The notes beneath the pieces were generated by a model, which saw only the letters and a list, made by a program, of their open reading frames with translations, searched no databases and was not told the origin of the DNA. The position numbers and the translations under genes were made by a program. Below are positions 23,964 to 32,893 of a stretch of DNA of 45,382 nt, piece after piece; position 1 is the first letter of the stretch, and each line of letters begins with the position of its first letter. Where the stretch lies: assembly GCA_016703335.1 (NCBI GenBank), contig JADJCG010000023.1, positions 1 through 45,382 on the forward strand. Direction: 5' to 3'. The stretch comes from Caulobacteraceae bacterium. Its GTDB lineage: Bacteria; Pseudomonadota; Alphaproteobacteria; Caulobacterales; Aquidulcibacteraceae.

Positions 23964-24854
23964 CTACGAGTACAGCGAGCCAGCGTTGACGACCGGCTGC
24001 GCGTCGCGATCGCCGCAGAGCACAACCAAGAGGTTCGACACCATCGCCGCGCGGCGTTCATCGTCGAGCTGGACGATGTCGCGCTCGCTCAATTGCTCCA
24101 GCGCATGCTGCACCATCTCGACGGCGCCTTGAACGATGTAGCGTCGTGCCGACAAAACTGCTTCAGCTTGCTGGCGGCGCAACATGGCGCCGGCGATTTC
24201 AGGTGCGTAGGCGAGGTGGCTGAGCTTGGTTTCGTCGACCACAACGCCCGCAACCGAAGTGCGGTCTTGAAGCTTTTCGCGCAGAAGCGCTGAAACCTGA
24301 TCCGCATCGCCGCGCAGCGTCGGCTCACCTTCCTCGGCGTGATCGTAGGCGAAGTGCGAAGCAATTTCGCGCACGGCCGTTTCGATCTGAATGTCGACGA
24401 AGGTTTGGTACGAGTCGACGTCGAACAGCGCTTGCGCCGTATCGGTCACGCGCCAGACGACGACAGCCGCGATTTCGATCGGGTTGCCGCGCTTGTCGTT
24501 AACCTTGAGCTTCTCGCCGGTGACGTTGCGGACCCGGAGGCTGATCTTCTTGCGCGTATACCAGGGCAGCATCCAACGCAGGCCCGGCGTGCGGTCCGTG
24601 CCTTTGTAGTTGCCGAAGAGGGTGATCGCCGCGCCCTCGTTGGGCTGCAGTGTGTAGAAGCCGCAGAGCTGCAGGACGAAGACGATCGAGAGCACGATCG
24701 TGCCGATACCATTCAGGCCGTTCTCGTAAGCGATCAGCTGAACGATCATCCAAATGAGCGCCGCGAAGACGACGAGGCTGAGCAGCAGCATCATCCCGCC
24801 GTTCGACGTGTTGGCTTTTCTTTCTTGAGTGCGATTCAGCGCAGCAGCGGCCAT
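23964..24854 (-). CDS. SPFH/Band-7 domain membrane protein
   Basis: 296 residues. Two N-terminal helices (about residues 21-43 and 49-67) are followed by the SPFH domain, with GFYTLQPNEGAAITLFGNYKG, GLRWMLPWY, and VRNVTGEKLKVNDKRGNPIEI, and then a helical stretch (AGAMLRRQQAEAVLSARR) like stomatin/flotillin proteins. These oligomerise into membrane microdomains or cages and often modulate a partner protease, as HflKC does with FtsH. The partner suggested here is the CPBP protease two genes on. It is first in the operon, and the 128 bases upstream are shared with the divergent TadG-like gene. Confidence 0.9.
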   Translation of the reverse strand: MAAAALNRTQERKANTSNGGMMLLLSLVVFAALIWMIVQLIAYENGLNGIGTIVLSIVFVLQLCGFYTLQPNEGAAITLFGNYKGTDRTPGLRWMLPWYTRKKISLRVRNVTGEKLKVNDKRGNPIEIAAVVVWRVTDTAQALFDVDSYQTFVDIQIETAVREIASHFAYDHAEEGEPTLRGDADQVSALLREKLQDRTSVAGVVVDETKLSHLAYAPEIAGAMLRRQQAEAVLSARRYIVQGAVEMVQHALEQLSERDIVQLDDERRAAMVSNLLVVLCGDRDAQPVVNAGSLYS

Positions 24855-24878
24855 GACATACCCTCTCGTGCCATCAAA

Positions 24879-24908
24879 GTGATATCATCATAGTACCATA
24901 TAGATACC
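24879..24908 (-). promoter_or_regulatory. AT-rich operator/promoter region of the SPFH operon
   Basis: A strikingly AT-rich block with GATATC (24881-24886), a GTAC and a GGTATCTATA on the minus strand lies 25-54 bases before the SPFH start. Its composition differs sharply from the flanks, as expected for a promoter with a ribbon-helix-helix operator. Confidence 0.45.
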
Positions 24909-24914
24909 GCATGC

Positions 24915-24928
24915 AACCGAATTCGGTT
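24915..24928. promoter_or_regulatory. 14-bp palindrome AACCGAATTCGGTT
   Basis: A perfect dyad in the intergenic region between the SPFH and TadG-like genes, next to the AT-rich block. It is a candidate site for a dimeric regulator of either gene. Confidence 0.4.
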
Positions 24929-24982
24929 CCATTTACCAAGTTCTAAAATCTCGTATTAAGCGCACTCTGCTACCTCCGATGG

Positions 24983-26833
24983 ATGGCTAAGGGTCCGTTT
25001 TCGGGGCGAAAAATGGTTATCGATCGATTCACCATGCGGGCGATGAGCGCCTTCCGGCGCAATCGCGCGGGCAACGTGGCGATGATGTGGGCGCTGATGG
25101 GCACCGTGCTCATCGGCTTGGTTGGCCTAACGGTCGACTTCACGCGCGCTCAGGCGATCCGAAACACCATGCAGAACGCCGCCGACGGCGCGGCGCTGGT
25201 GGCCGAGCGTAGCTCCAACCTTTCCATGGCCGCCCGCACGGATGCGGCGCGCGCCTACTTCGACGCTGAAGTCGGCGACACGGTCTCGAACGTCACGTTC
25301 AACGTTACCGAGCTGGCCGATGGCGGCCACCGCGTGGCCGCTTCCATGCCAATGCCGATGAGCCTCGCGAGCGTTATCAGCAACAATCCGTGGACGATCG
25401 GCGTCGCTGCCGAAGCGCAAGCCAACGCGAGCCCGCCAATCGAAGTCGTGATGGCGCTGGACAACACCGGCTCAATGTCCAACGACATGGGTGCGTTGCG
25501 CCAAGGTGCGCAGGATCTTGCCGACACCTTGCTTGGCCTTGACGGCGACACCGTGAGCGTCGGTATCGTCCCCTTCGTGGCGCAGGTGAACATCGGCACG
25601 TCGAATGCGGCGTGGGTCGATACCGCGGGCAACAATCCCTACAACGGTGTGATGCTCGAGGGACGCTACCTCGGGTACCGCGCGACAACGACCGGAAACA
25701 GTAGCGGCGTATGCACGGGCGCGGCGTATCCGACGACGTCGGGCGGTTTTGAGGTTCGATGGATCAAGGGCGCCGCCAGCAACGCTTTGGGTTACACGAA
25801 CACATCGCGCTGCTATGCGTTCTCGCCACCGAGCGTGAACATGTGGTCCCTCTATTCGAACCTGCCGGGGTCCGCGCAGTGGGGAGGGTGCGTAGAGACG
25901 CGTCCGCCGCCCTACGACATTAGCGATGCAGCGCCCAGCGCCGGCACAGGCGCGACGATGTTCGTACCCTACTTTTCGCTTGATGACGGCGGCGACGTTT
26001 CTAGCCCGGCCAACAATTGGATAACGTCGAGCTCGTACGACACCACCAACCCGTTGAGCCTCTCAGGGAGCCCGACGTGGAACACAAACACCGCGACCCA
26101 TGTCGTGCGTTCGCTGTCGGTCTATAAGTACCGCTCCGGCGTTTCGGTGAGCACGAGTTCCAGCAACACCAACGGCCGCGGGCCCAATCGCGGTTGCCCT
26201 ACGCCAATCGTGCCGCTCACGACAAACCCAACCACAGTAGGCAACGCCATCCAAGACATGGTCCATTGGAACGGCGGCGGCACCAACCAGATTGAGGGTT
26301 TGGCCTGGGCGTGGCGCGTGATTTCGCCGGGTGCTCCCTTCACGCAAGGGCGTCCCTACAACGACCCCAATGATCCGGTGCGTAAAGTCATTGTTCTCTT
26401 CACCGACGGTGACAACACCTCGCTGAACAACAACAACAGCGCTCTCCAGTCTGACTATGCTGGTCTTGGTTATCGGAGCTTGTACAGCACTTATCAATCA
26501 GCGCAGGTGCCGACGGTTAGTGGCTCAACGGTGACCTGGAATCCCGCGCTCACCGCGGGGCTGCAGCGCCCAGGCATCAATAGCAATTCATCGACGATGG
26601 TTTCCTATATGAACGCCCGCCAGTTGCAGCTGTGCCAGGCCGTCAGAAATGCGGGGATCGAGATTTACGCGATCGGGTTCCGGATCACGGCGGGCGGCGT
26701 AGCCGATCAGCTCCTGGAAGACTGCGTGACCCAGGACGGCAACCATTATTTTCACGCCGACAGCCAAGCCTCAGTTGCTTCAGGCGTTCAGCGCCATCGG
26801 CACCGGCATCGGCGCGCTACGTCTGACGCGCTA
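24983..26833 (+). pseudogene. TadG-like pilus-assembly/vWA protein, frameshifted at the last ~20 residues
   Basis: About 616 residues when repaired. The N-terminal TadE/G-type hydrophobic segment (FRRNRAGNVAMMWALMGTVLIGLVGLTVDF) is followed by ADGAALVAER. A von Willebrand A domain comes next, with the metal site DNTGSMS (DxxGSM-like, near residue 160) and FTDGDN further on. It likely sits in the inner membrane with a periplasmic vWA domain and helps Flp/Tad pilus or surface assembly. Around 26774 one extra base (or two missing) breaks the frame. The alternative frame reads LLQAFSAIGTGIGALRLTR to a stop at 26833, the family's usual end. A start at ATG 25013 with GGGGCGAA before it is equally plausible. 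A terminator follows. Confidence 0.8.
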
Positions 26834-26855
26834 ATCCGGGACCAATGGAAAATTG

Positions 26856-26893
26856 AGGGAGCAGGCGCGTTCGCGTCTGCTCCCTTTGCTTTA
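26856..26893 (+). terminator. strong hairpin terminator between the TadG-like and TIR-TonB genes
   Basis: A 14-bp stem (AGGGAGCAGGCGCG with CGCGTCTGCTCCCT, one G-T pair) closes on a tiny loop and is followed by TTTGCTTT on the plus strand. On the minus strand AATTTT follows, so it can serve both convergent genes. Confidence 0.8.
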
Positions 26894-28599
26894 GCGCTGA
26901 GGCGCTTGGAAGTTGACCGCGATGCGCGTGGTTGATCCCACGGAGCTCGATCCATCCGACAGCGTTGCCCGCGCGCGGTAGGAGCTGGCAGCGCTCAGCG
27001 CCGCGCGACCGAAGCCAACGCCTGACGGCGTCTCGGACGCAACCGAGCAACTCACCGAAAGGTCGCCGAGCACTCGGCATTCCATCACAACCCGGCCGCC
27101 AACGCCGTCGTTCAAAGCTGAACGCGGGTAGAGGTCAGAGATGCGCCGCGTCGTCGGGCGCTGCGTCCACACCACCGAGCCAGCTGCGCGCTGCGGCTGT
27201 GTCGGCGTAGCCGAGCCGATGATCGAAGGCTCGACGCTCGCGGTCTGAACCGGCGGCGGGTTCGTGGCTGGGCTCAAAGGTACTGGAGCGCTGCTTTGCG
27301 ATCCGTTCGGCGCGAGCGTTACGGGGCCGCCGCTGTTTGAGGCGGACGTGTTGGTCGCCGTGGCCGGCGGATCGCGGCGCGGCGGTTCAGCCGTACGCTG
27401 GGGGGGATCCTCCCGCGTCGTCCGCTGCGGTTCACGCTCTGTCGTGCGCGCGGCTGTCTGGCGGTCTGAGCGGTTTGTCACCGCTTCTGAGAGCGGCACG
27501 CTCGGCGCTTCTTCAAGGCCTGAGAATGTATCGCCGCCCGGCGTCGTGGTGTCTGACGCCGCTGGCTGCGTTTCAGTCGACTGCTCGGTCGCCGGCGCGG
27601 GGTTGCCCATGCCGCCGCCAAAATAGACGCCGCCGACAAGCGCGGCGATACCCAGAATGGCGATCAACACGAACGCGCGCACCGGGCCACCCTGGCCCTT
27701 GGGCGGATCGCGCAGATCACGCGCGTGTAGTCGCGATCCGCTGGCGGCCGGCGTTGCGGCGGCGGCGCTTCCATTCGCCGTTGCGTTGGCGGCAGCGCGC
27801 CATCGCGACGTGGCGGCGGTGGCTCAGCACGGCGCATCGGTGGCGGCGCTTCGGCCCGCGGCGGAAGCGGCGGCGTGCGCACGGCAGGACGCGTCGACGG
27901 CGCAGCCACTGCGCCAGATGCGGTGAGCTGGTTCAAGCGCAGCTCAGCGACTTCCGAGAAGGCGCCATCCGGACCGTAGCGGGCCAGATAGTCCATAAAG
28001 TCAGCCGGGTTGCGGCTGTCGCGGATTGCGCGCCAGTGCTCGGCTTCCGAACCCAGCGGATCGGATTGCGGCGGCACGCGATAGCTTTGCGGCGGCTCCG
28101 GCGGTGGCGGCGGCGCGCGATATTGCGGCGGCTCTTGGCGGCGCGGCGGCGGCTCAGCGCGTAGCGCCGTTTGCCGTGGCGCACGCGGCGCTTCGTAGTC
28201 GCGCGTTTCACGCTGCGCTGCGCCGACACCGGCACGCGCCGCATTCACCATGCGATCGACCGCGAAGAAGAGTGGATCAAGGGACGGATCGTTGGGATCG
28301 CCGTTCCAGCGCGAAAGATCGAACGCCGGAGATTCACCGATGCTGGATGGCGGCGGTGGTTCGATAAGGCTGGCGACCACTGCCTTATCGGCATTGATCA
28401 CGCGCTGCGCCGCATCGAGGAACGGCCGAGACCGGATCGAGGCCTGCGACCACACAACAACGCCCGCGCCGCTCGAGCGCAAAGCGCCGTCGCTGTTCGG
28501 TGCGCCGCCTATGGAAAAGCCGGCAGCCTCAAACATATCCGCAAGCGCCTTCGCTTGCGGTTCGTCCTCACGGACACAAACAATGAGCACGTCCGCCAT
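26891..28599 (-). pseudogene. TIR-like/TonB C-terminal chimera, frameshifted in the middle
   Basis: Two reading-frame pieces join into one ~569-residue protein. The ATG at 28599 has AGGAGACGTC before it. Residues ~1-130 are TIR-like: VLIVCVREDEPQAKALADMFEAAGFSI, then VVVWSQASIRSRPFLDAAQ, with Asp where catalytic TIR domains have Glu, so NADase activity is doubtful. A long Pro/Arg-rich region contains a DYLARYGPDGAFSEVAELRL repeat-like motif. Near 27718-27726 one base is missing; restoring it gives DLRDPPKGQGGPVRAFVLIAILGIAALVGGV, a membrane helix. Then come a disordered Thr/Pro-rich region and a TonB_C domain (SDLYPRSALNDGVGGRVVMEC). So an N-terminal cytoplasmic signalling domain is tethered to a periplasmic TonB-type domain. 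The join is inferred; the two pieces could also be separate genes. Confidence 0.65.
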
Positions 28600-28699
28600 G
28601 ACGTCTCCTGCGCCCCTGTCCCAGCTACCACCGTGCTCTCGATAACACGGAACAAGTGGCGCGCCACCTGGGTACAACCAGCAATACTGTGAATTCGCG

Positions 28700-29305
28700 T
28701 CAAAGCACCGGTTCGAAGTCGCCGGTAACTGTATTCAACAACTCAAGCCCCCCATCGGCCACGCCGTAGCGCATGCCAACAAGGTTAAGCCCTCGCGTTT
28801 TCGTAGCGTCCTGAATGAACGGAAATGTGGCGAGATTTTCGAGCGTTACACGAATGCTCTCGTGCTCCAGTTCCGAGACGCGATCGCCGTCCGCCGGGAT
28901 ACGCGACTTGGCGGTATCTAGAAGGCTGATCCAGGAATCTAGAAATGAATGGGGATCGCGCGGGCGCTCCTCTAGCGCTGCCGCAACCCCGCCACATTGT
29001 GCGTGGCCCAGCACCAAGATCGTCTCGACCTTGAGTTGTTTGACCGCGAACTCGATCGCCGCGCTGACGCCGTGAAAGCCGGGCGCTTCCTCGAACGGCG
29101 GCGCCAGGTTCGCGACGTTGCGCACAACGAAGAGTTCGCCAGGACCGGCGTTGAAGATCGTAGCCGGATCGACGCGGCTGTCGGCGCAGGCAATAACTAG
29201 CGTCTTCGGCGATTGGCCGCGATCCGCGAGATAGCGGTGCAGGCTGCGCAGTTCGGGCCAGCGCGTCTCCCGGTAAATCCGGTAACCCTCAATCAGGTGA
29301 TCCAT
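28700..29305 (-). CDS. beta-class carbonic anhydrase
   Basis: 201 residues. The zinc ligands appear in CADSRVDP (Cys, Asp/Arg dyad) and GHAQCGGVAA (His and Cys), with FVVRNVANLAPP and GVSAAIEFAV between, the typical beta-CA order. It interconverts CO2 and bicarbonate in the cytoplasm. The ATG at 29305 is preferred to a TTG at 29317. It lies divergent from the lipoprotein gene at 29378. Nearby carB needs bicarbonate, but a functional link is only a guess. Confidence 0.93.
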   Translation of the reverse strand: MDHLIEGYRIYRETRWPELRSLHRYLADRGQSPKTLVIACADSRVDPATIFNAGPGELFVVRNVANLAPPFEEAPGFHGVSAAIEFAVKQLKVETILVLGHAQCGGVAAALEERPRDPHSFLDSWISLLDTAKSRIPADGDRVSELEHESIRVTLENLATFPFIQDATKTRGLNLVGMRYGVADGGLELLNTVTGDFEPVL

Positions 29306-29377
29306 CGCGCCGTTCAAGCGAACCTGCTTGGCGGCGTCAACCGAGCGCGCAATCTCAATCGTGTCCGGAGAGGGAAC

Positions 29378-30559
29378 ATGAAGTCGATTATTGCCGCCTG
29401 CGTCGCCGCTTTGCTTGTCGCGTCGTGCGCTACCGCCCCCGACATTCCCTCACAGCGCGAGCGCCTGACGCGCCAGATCGCGGACGATGCGGTGGGTTTC
29501 AACGAGGCCTACGGCCAGGCCGTCTCAGCGCAGATCCTGCTCAACATCCTGCGCTCGCGCGACCGGCTGCCACGTTACTATCTCGCCATGACCGGCATCT
29601 CCGACAGCCCGTCCTGGTCAACCACGCAGAGCGCGGCGGTCGGCGGCATTCCGCTCGGCGGCGACATCGGCACTCCTTGGGGCGTGGGCGGTCTTGGCAT
29701 TGAGCGCGAGCGCGCCTCGCGCCCGAGTTACGCCGTTCACCCCTTTGATGCCGCAACTCTCGCACGCACCGCCTTTCAGCCGACGCCGAGCGCAGTGTTC
29801 GAGCACTATTGGTACAGCGGCTGGCCGCGTGACCTGCTCATGCTGATGATGGTGGAGTCGATCGAGAAGACCGACGCCAGCGGCCACACAAGCACGTACA
29901 CAAACGAAGCCAACACAATCTTCGACGATTGCGCCGCGTCGGTAGATAGCGACGGCTGCGACTTCGTCCGCGAAGTGCGCACCTTCCTCGCGACGTCACA
30001 GCGGCACCCGTACGACCGCGGCATCGATATGCAGAACGGCCGCGCCATCTGCGGCCTCGTCGAAACTTACAACCCGACATCATCGGTGCGTCCGGCGGCG
30101 CCACGCGAAGGCCAAGTCTGCGAACCTGTGTTTGTCGTCGGCGCCGATACGGTGAGGCTGCGCCTCCGTTCGCTCGACGACATGGTCTATTATGTTGGCG
30201 AGCTTCTCCGCGCCGGCGGCATGCGCTCAGCGCCTGGCCAAGCCATCGAAGCGCAAGTCACCGTGCGCGCCGCAGGCTTGCGTGGCGGCGGCCAAGGCGT
30301 GCCGCTCTTCCGCGTTGTCCCTGCAAGCGATGCGTCACATGACATTTATGCGGCGGAGATCGCGTATGGCGGCCATCGCTATCGCGCCGGCCCAGCGATT
30401 GGCCGCTCCTGCGGCGCTGAAACGCCCGATGGCGTTTGCCGCGACTTGGCCGAGGAGGGTGATCGCTCGTCTTCGGTGCTTTCGCTCATCGCTGAAATTC
30501 TGGCGCTCAATCAATCACCAGAAGCTATCCGCGCACCCAGCCGCCTGATTGCGGAGTAG
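29378..30559 (+). CDS. lipoprotein of unknown function
   Basis: 393 residues. The N-terminal signal ends in the lipobox LVASC (cysteine near residue 17), so the mature protein is lipid-anchored. GGAGAGGGAAC precedes the ATG at 29378. The middle has motifs NEAYGQAVSAQILLNILRSRDRLPRYYLAMTGIS and a C-terminal LAEILALNQSPEA, with several cysteines (CAAS, CDF, CGL, CEP, CGAE, CRD). I do not recognise a named family. It is followed by an exported TPR protein, 49 bases away, which may be a functional partner. Confidence 0.75.
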   Translation: MKSIIAACVAALLVASCATAPDIPSQRERLTRQIADDAVGFNEAYGQAVSAQILLNILRSRDRLPRYYLAMTGISDSPSWSTTQSAAVGGIPLGGDIGTPWGVGGLGIERERASRPSYAVHPFDAATLARTAFQPTPSAVFEHYWYSGWPRDLLMLMMVESIEKTDASGHTSTYTNEANTIFDDCAASVDSDGCDFVREVRTFLATSQRHPYDRGIDMQNGRAICGLVETYNPTSSVRPAAPREGQVCEPVFVVGADTVRLRLRSLDDMVYYVGELLRAGGMRSAPGQAIEAQVTVRAAGLRGGGQGVPLFRVVPASDASHDIYAAEIAYGGHRYRAGPAIGRSCGAETPDGVCRDLAEEGDRSSSVLSLIAEILALNQSPEAIRAPSRLIAE

Positions 30560-30607
30560 CGGTAATTTTGAAGCCGTGGTTATCTCTCCTGGTTGGGGAG
30601 GATCACG

Positions 30608-31876
30608 ATGAGAATTTTCTTGGCGGCTGCTCTTGCAGCGGGAGCGCTCATGTTTGCAGCGCCGGCTTCGGCGCAAAACGATGAGAGCATCTGCGGCGAG
30701 CAGATGAACAACTACACGCCGCAGCAATTGATTGCGTCCTGCACGACACTCATCAACCGCGGCGGCTACGACAACGCCAACCTCGCCATCCTTTATTCCA
30801 ACCGTGGCAGCGGCTTCCGGCGCGCCGGTGATCTGCGCAGCTCGCTCGCAGATCATAATCGCGCCCTTCAGCTCGCGCCGTCCGATGGGATTTCCTACTT
30901 CAATCGCGCAAACACGCTTCGTGACATGGAGGATCTAGACGGCGCGATCACCGACTACAATTTGGCGCTGCGCTATCAGGCAGGATACCGGCCCGCCTAC
31001 ATGGAGCGCGCTTGGTGCTATCAGCGCCGCGGCGAGCACAATCTCGCGATCGCTGATTACACGATGGCGATTGGCATCAACGCCAGCGATGGCGACGCCT
31101 ACATTGGCCGCGCCAATTCCTATATCGACCAGCGCCAGTACGATCCCGCATTGGCTGACTTAGCGCAGGCCGAGCGTTTAATGCCGAACCAAGCGCTGCC
31201 GCGCTACAATCGCGGCGTCGTTTACGAGCGCTTGGGGCGCTACCCTGAAGCCATCGTCGAATACAGCGCCGCGGCGGCTTTTGATCCGCGCGATGCCGAT
31301 GCGCTGGGCAATCGTGGCAACCTACGCGTCCAGGCCGGAGATGCGGCGGGCGGTGTCGCCGATCTCAGCGCTGCTCTGGCCATTCGTGAAGGCTACATCG
31401 ATCTGCACAATCGCGGTCACGGCTTCGTTGCGCTCGGTGACTATCCGCACGCGCTCGCAGATTTCGACCGCGCCTTCGCGCTCAACGCCGACACGCACGA
31501 TTACGACAACGATCGCTGCTGGTATCGTATCATGACCAACACCGAGCTTAGCGTGGCGCGCGCCGCATGCGATCGCGGCGTTGCTGGCTTCGCCGACAAC
31601 GCGACCGAGCGCGCCAACGTTCTGGATAGCCGCGGGATGTTGAACTTGAGGGAAGCTCGCTTCCAAGACGCCTGGAATGATTACAACACCGCCGCGCAAC
31701 TGGTTCCGGGGTCGGCGTCCTACGCCTTTGGCCGTGGCGTTGCCGCTCAACGGCTCGGGCGCACCGATGCAGCGCGTGCTGACTTCGCTACCGCCATGAC
31801 GATCGATCCTGAGGTCTCCGCACGATATGCCTCGTGGGGCTTTCCAGTCGATGCGGCGCTGCTGCCGCGCCGGTAG
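30608..31876 (+). CDS. exported protein with at least ten TPR repeats
   Basis: 422 residues. Signal peptide MRIFLAAALAAGALMFAAPASAQ, then ICGEQMNNYTPQQLIASCTTLI. After that the protein is TPR units with the N-R-G pattern typical of such proteins (LYSNRGSGFRRAGDL, YFNRANTLRDMEDL, YMERAWCYQRRGEHNL, YIGRANSYIDQRQY, YNRGVVYERLGRYPE, LGNRGNLRVQAGD, and so on). It is likely a periplasmic scaffold. The ATG at 30608 has GGGGAGGA before it. A second exported TPR protein is at 3767. A 12-bp hairpin follows the stop. Confidence 0.85.
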   Translation: MRIFLAAALAAGALMFAAPASAQNDESICGEQMNNYTPQQLIASCTTLINRGGYDNANLAILYSNRGSGFRRAGDLRSSLADHNRALQLAPSDGISYFNRANTLRDMEDLDGAITDYNLALRYQAGYRPAYMERAWCYQRRGEHNLAIADYTMAIGINASDGDAYIGRANSYIDQRQYDPALADLAQAERLMPNQALPRYNRGVVYERLGRYPEAIVEYSAAAAFDPRDADALGNRGNLRVQAGDAAGGVADLSAALAIREGYIDLHNRGHGFVALGDYPHALADFDRAFALNADTHDYDNDRCWYRIMTNTELSVARAACDRGVAGFADNATERANVLDSRGMLNLREARFQDAWNDYNTAAQLVPGSASYAFGRGVAAQRLGRTDAARADFATAMTIDPEVSARYASWGFPVDAALLPRR

Positions 31877-31888
31877 TCTGTCGCTGAT

Positions 31889-31928
31889 CAACCGCAGTTT
31901 GCGCACTATCCGCTGAGCAAACTGCGGT
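31889..31928. terminator. 12-bp hairpin after the TPR gene
   Basis: AACCGCAGTTTG (31889-31900) pairs perfectly with CAAACTGCGGTT (31917-31928) around a 16-base loop. No T run follows, so it may be a processing or stabilising stem and not a true terminator. Confidence 0.5.
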
Positions 31929-32034
31929 TGGTCTGCCGTTTCAGCGCTGTTCGTCGCAATCGCGGAACTGTGAGCGGTGGCGCGCGCCGCTTCGTGTTGT
32001 CATCCTGCTAAGACGGTCTCTCGGGAGCGCGAAC

Positions 32035-32338
32035 ATGAAACTGGTATTGCTTGTAGCGGCGGTGTTCTGCGCAATCGGCGCGTCACCAGCCTCAGCTGAG
32101 AACTATCGCACTTACAGGTGTTCCAACAGCACCATTCTAAGGGTGCTGTTCAACAATGAACGCGGCACCGCAACGGGTTGTCCCGTTCGGCCGGCCAAGT
32201 ATCCGGCTCCAACGCACCGAAGGCGACAGCGCCAATTTCCGCTACACGCGCCGGGCGCATGAGCTGCGCGGTAACCGCGACCAAGTGCAATGGCGCGCCG
32301 GGTCCGCCGAATGGACCTGCCAACGCTCCGGCAACTGA
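32035..32338 (+). pseudogene. MliC-like lysozyme inhibitor, frameshifted
   Basis: Signal peptide MKLVLLVAAVFCAIGASPASA is followed by YRTYRCSNSTILRVLFNNERGTAT. One extra G in the GGG at 32175-32177 ends that frame early. Dropping it continues as VVPFGRPSIRLQRTEGDSANFRYTRRAHELRGNRDQVQW and a C-terminal WTCQRSGN, giving about 100 residues. The single-domain layout (start C near residue 29, W-x-C end) matches MliC/PliC inhibitors of c-type lysozyme, which guard peptidoglycan. GGGAGCG precedes the ATG at 32035. I infer the gene is intact apart from the slip. Confidence 0.7.
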
Positions 32339-32401
32339 ACTCACTCTTGAGAACCAAGCCCGCGCGTGTGAGTTTAGCGCTGACGATTCAGCGGAGCACA
32401 C

Positions 32402-32893
32402 ATGCGCGGCACCATTCTCGGCATTCACGACGGTCGCGGCGTCCTGTTGGGCGAAGCTGAGCGGCGACTTGAGTTCCCGCTGACCGAGTGGCGCTCAGGC
32501 GGCTCGCCGTTTCCCGGCCAAGTCGTCGACTACATCGAAGAGGGCGGGCAAGCGCGCGCCGTGTTCGCTGTGCCAGGCGCAAGCCCAGGCGCTGGATTCA
32601 GCGCCGCACAATCCAACTCACGAGTCCTGGGCATCATCGGCATCATCTGCCTGGTCGCCGGTTTTCTCATTCCGCTGATCCCGACGATCGCTGCCTTCGT
32701 GCTGGGCGTCATTGCTGCTAAACAAGCGCAAGAAGATCGAGACGACACATCGCTCTTGCTCGCGCGCATTTCCTGGATAGGCGCTGTGGTGATGTTGGGT
32801 CTCGGCGTTCTGATCGTGCTCTCAGTGATCGCCTTCGTCGGCACGCTGGGTTTCGCTGGCCTCTGGGGCGGTTGGCACGATTGGAATTTCTAG
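32402..32893 (+). CDS. two-helix membrane protein with a beta-rich N-terminal domain
   Basis: 163 residues. Residues ~1-58 (GTILGIHDGRGVLLG...PFPGQVVDYIEEGGQARAV) look like a small OB or cold-shock-like barrel by pattern. After a linker two hydrophobic helices come near residues 75-100 and 120-148 (GIIGIICLVAGFLIPLIPTI; AVVMLGLGVLIVLSVIAFVG), as in DUF4190-type proteins. The role is unknown. Its TAG stop interlocks with the stop of the convergent VOC gene in CTAG (32890-32893). Confidence 0.65.
   Translation: MRGTILGIHDGRGVLLGEAERRLEFPLTEWRSGGSPFPGQVVDYIEEGGQARAVFAVPGASPGAGFSAAQSNSRVLGIIGIICLVAGFLIPLIPTIAAFVLGVIAAKQAQEDRDDTSLLLARISWIGAVVMLGLGVLIVLSVIAFVGTLGFAGLWGGWHDWNF

Noticed and set aside
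24983..26833. Calcium-binding repeat or autotransporter in the TadG-like protein
   Set aside because: The Ser/Thr/Asn-rich middle has no regular repeat, and the TadE/G helix plus vWA motif explain the protein.
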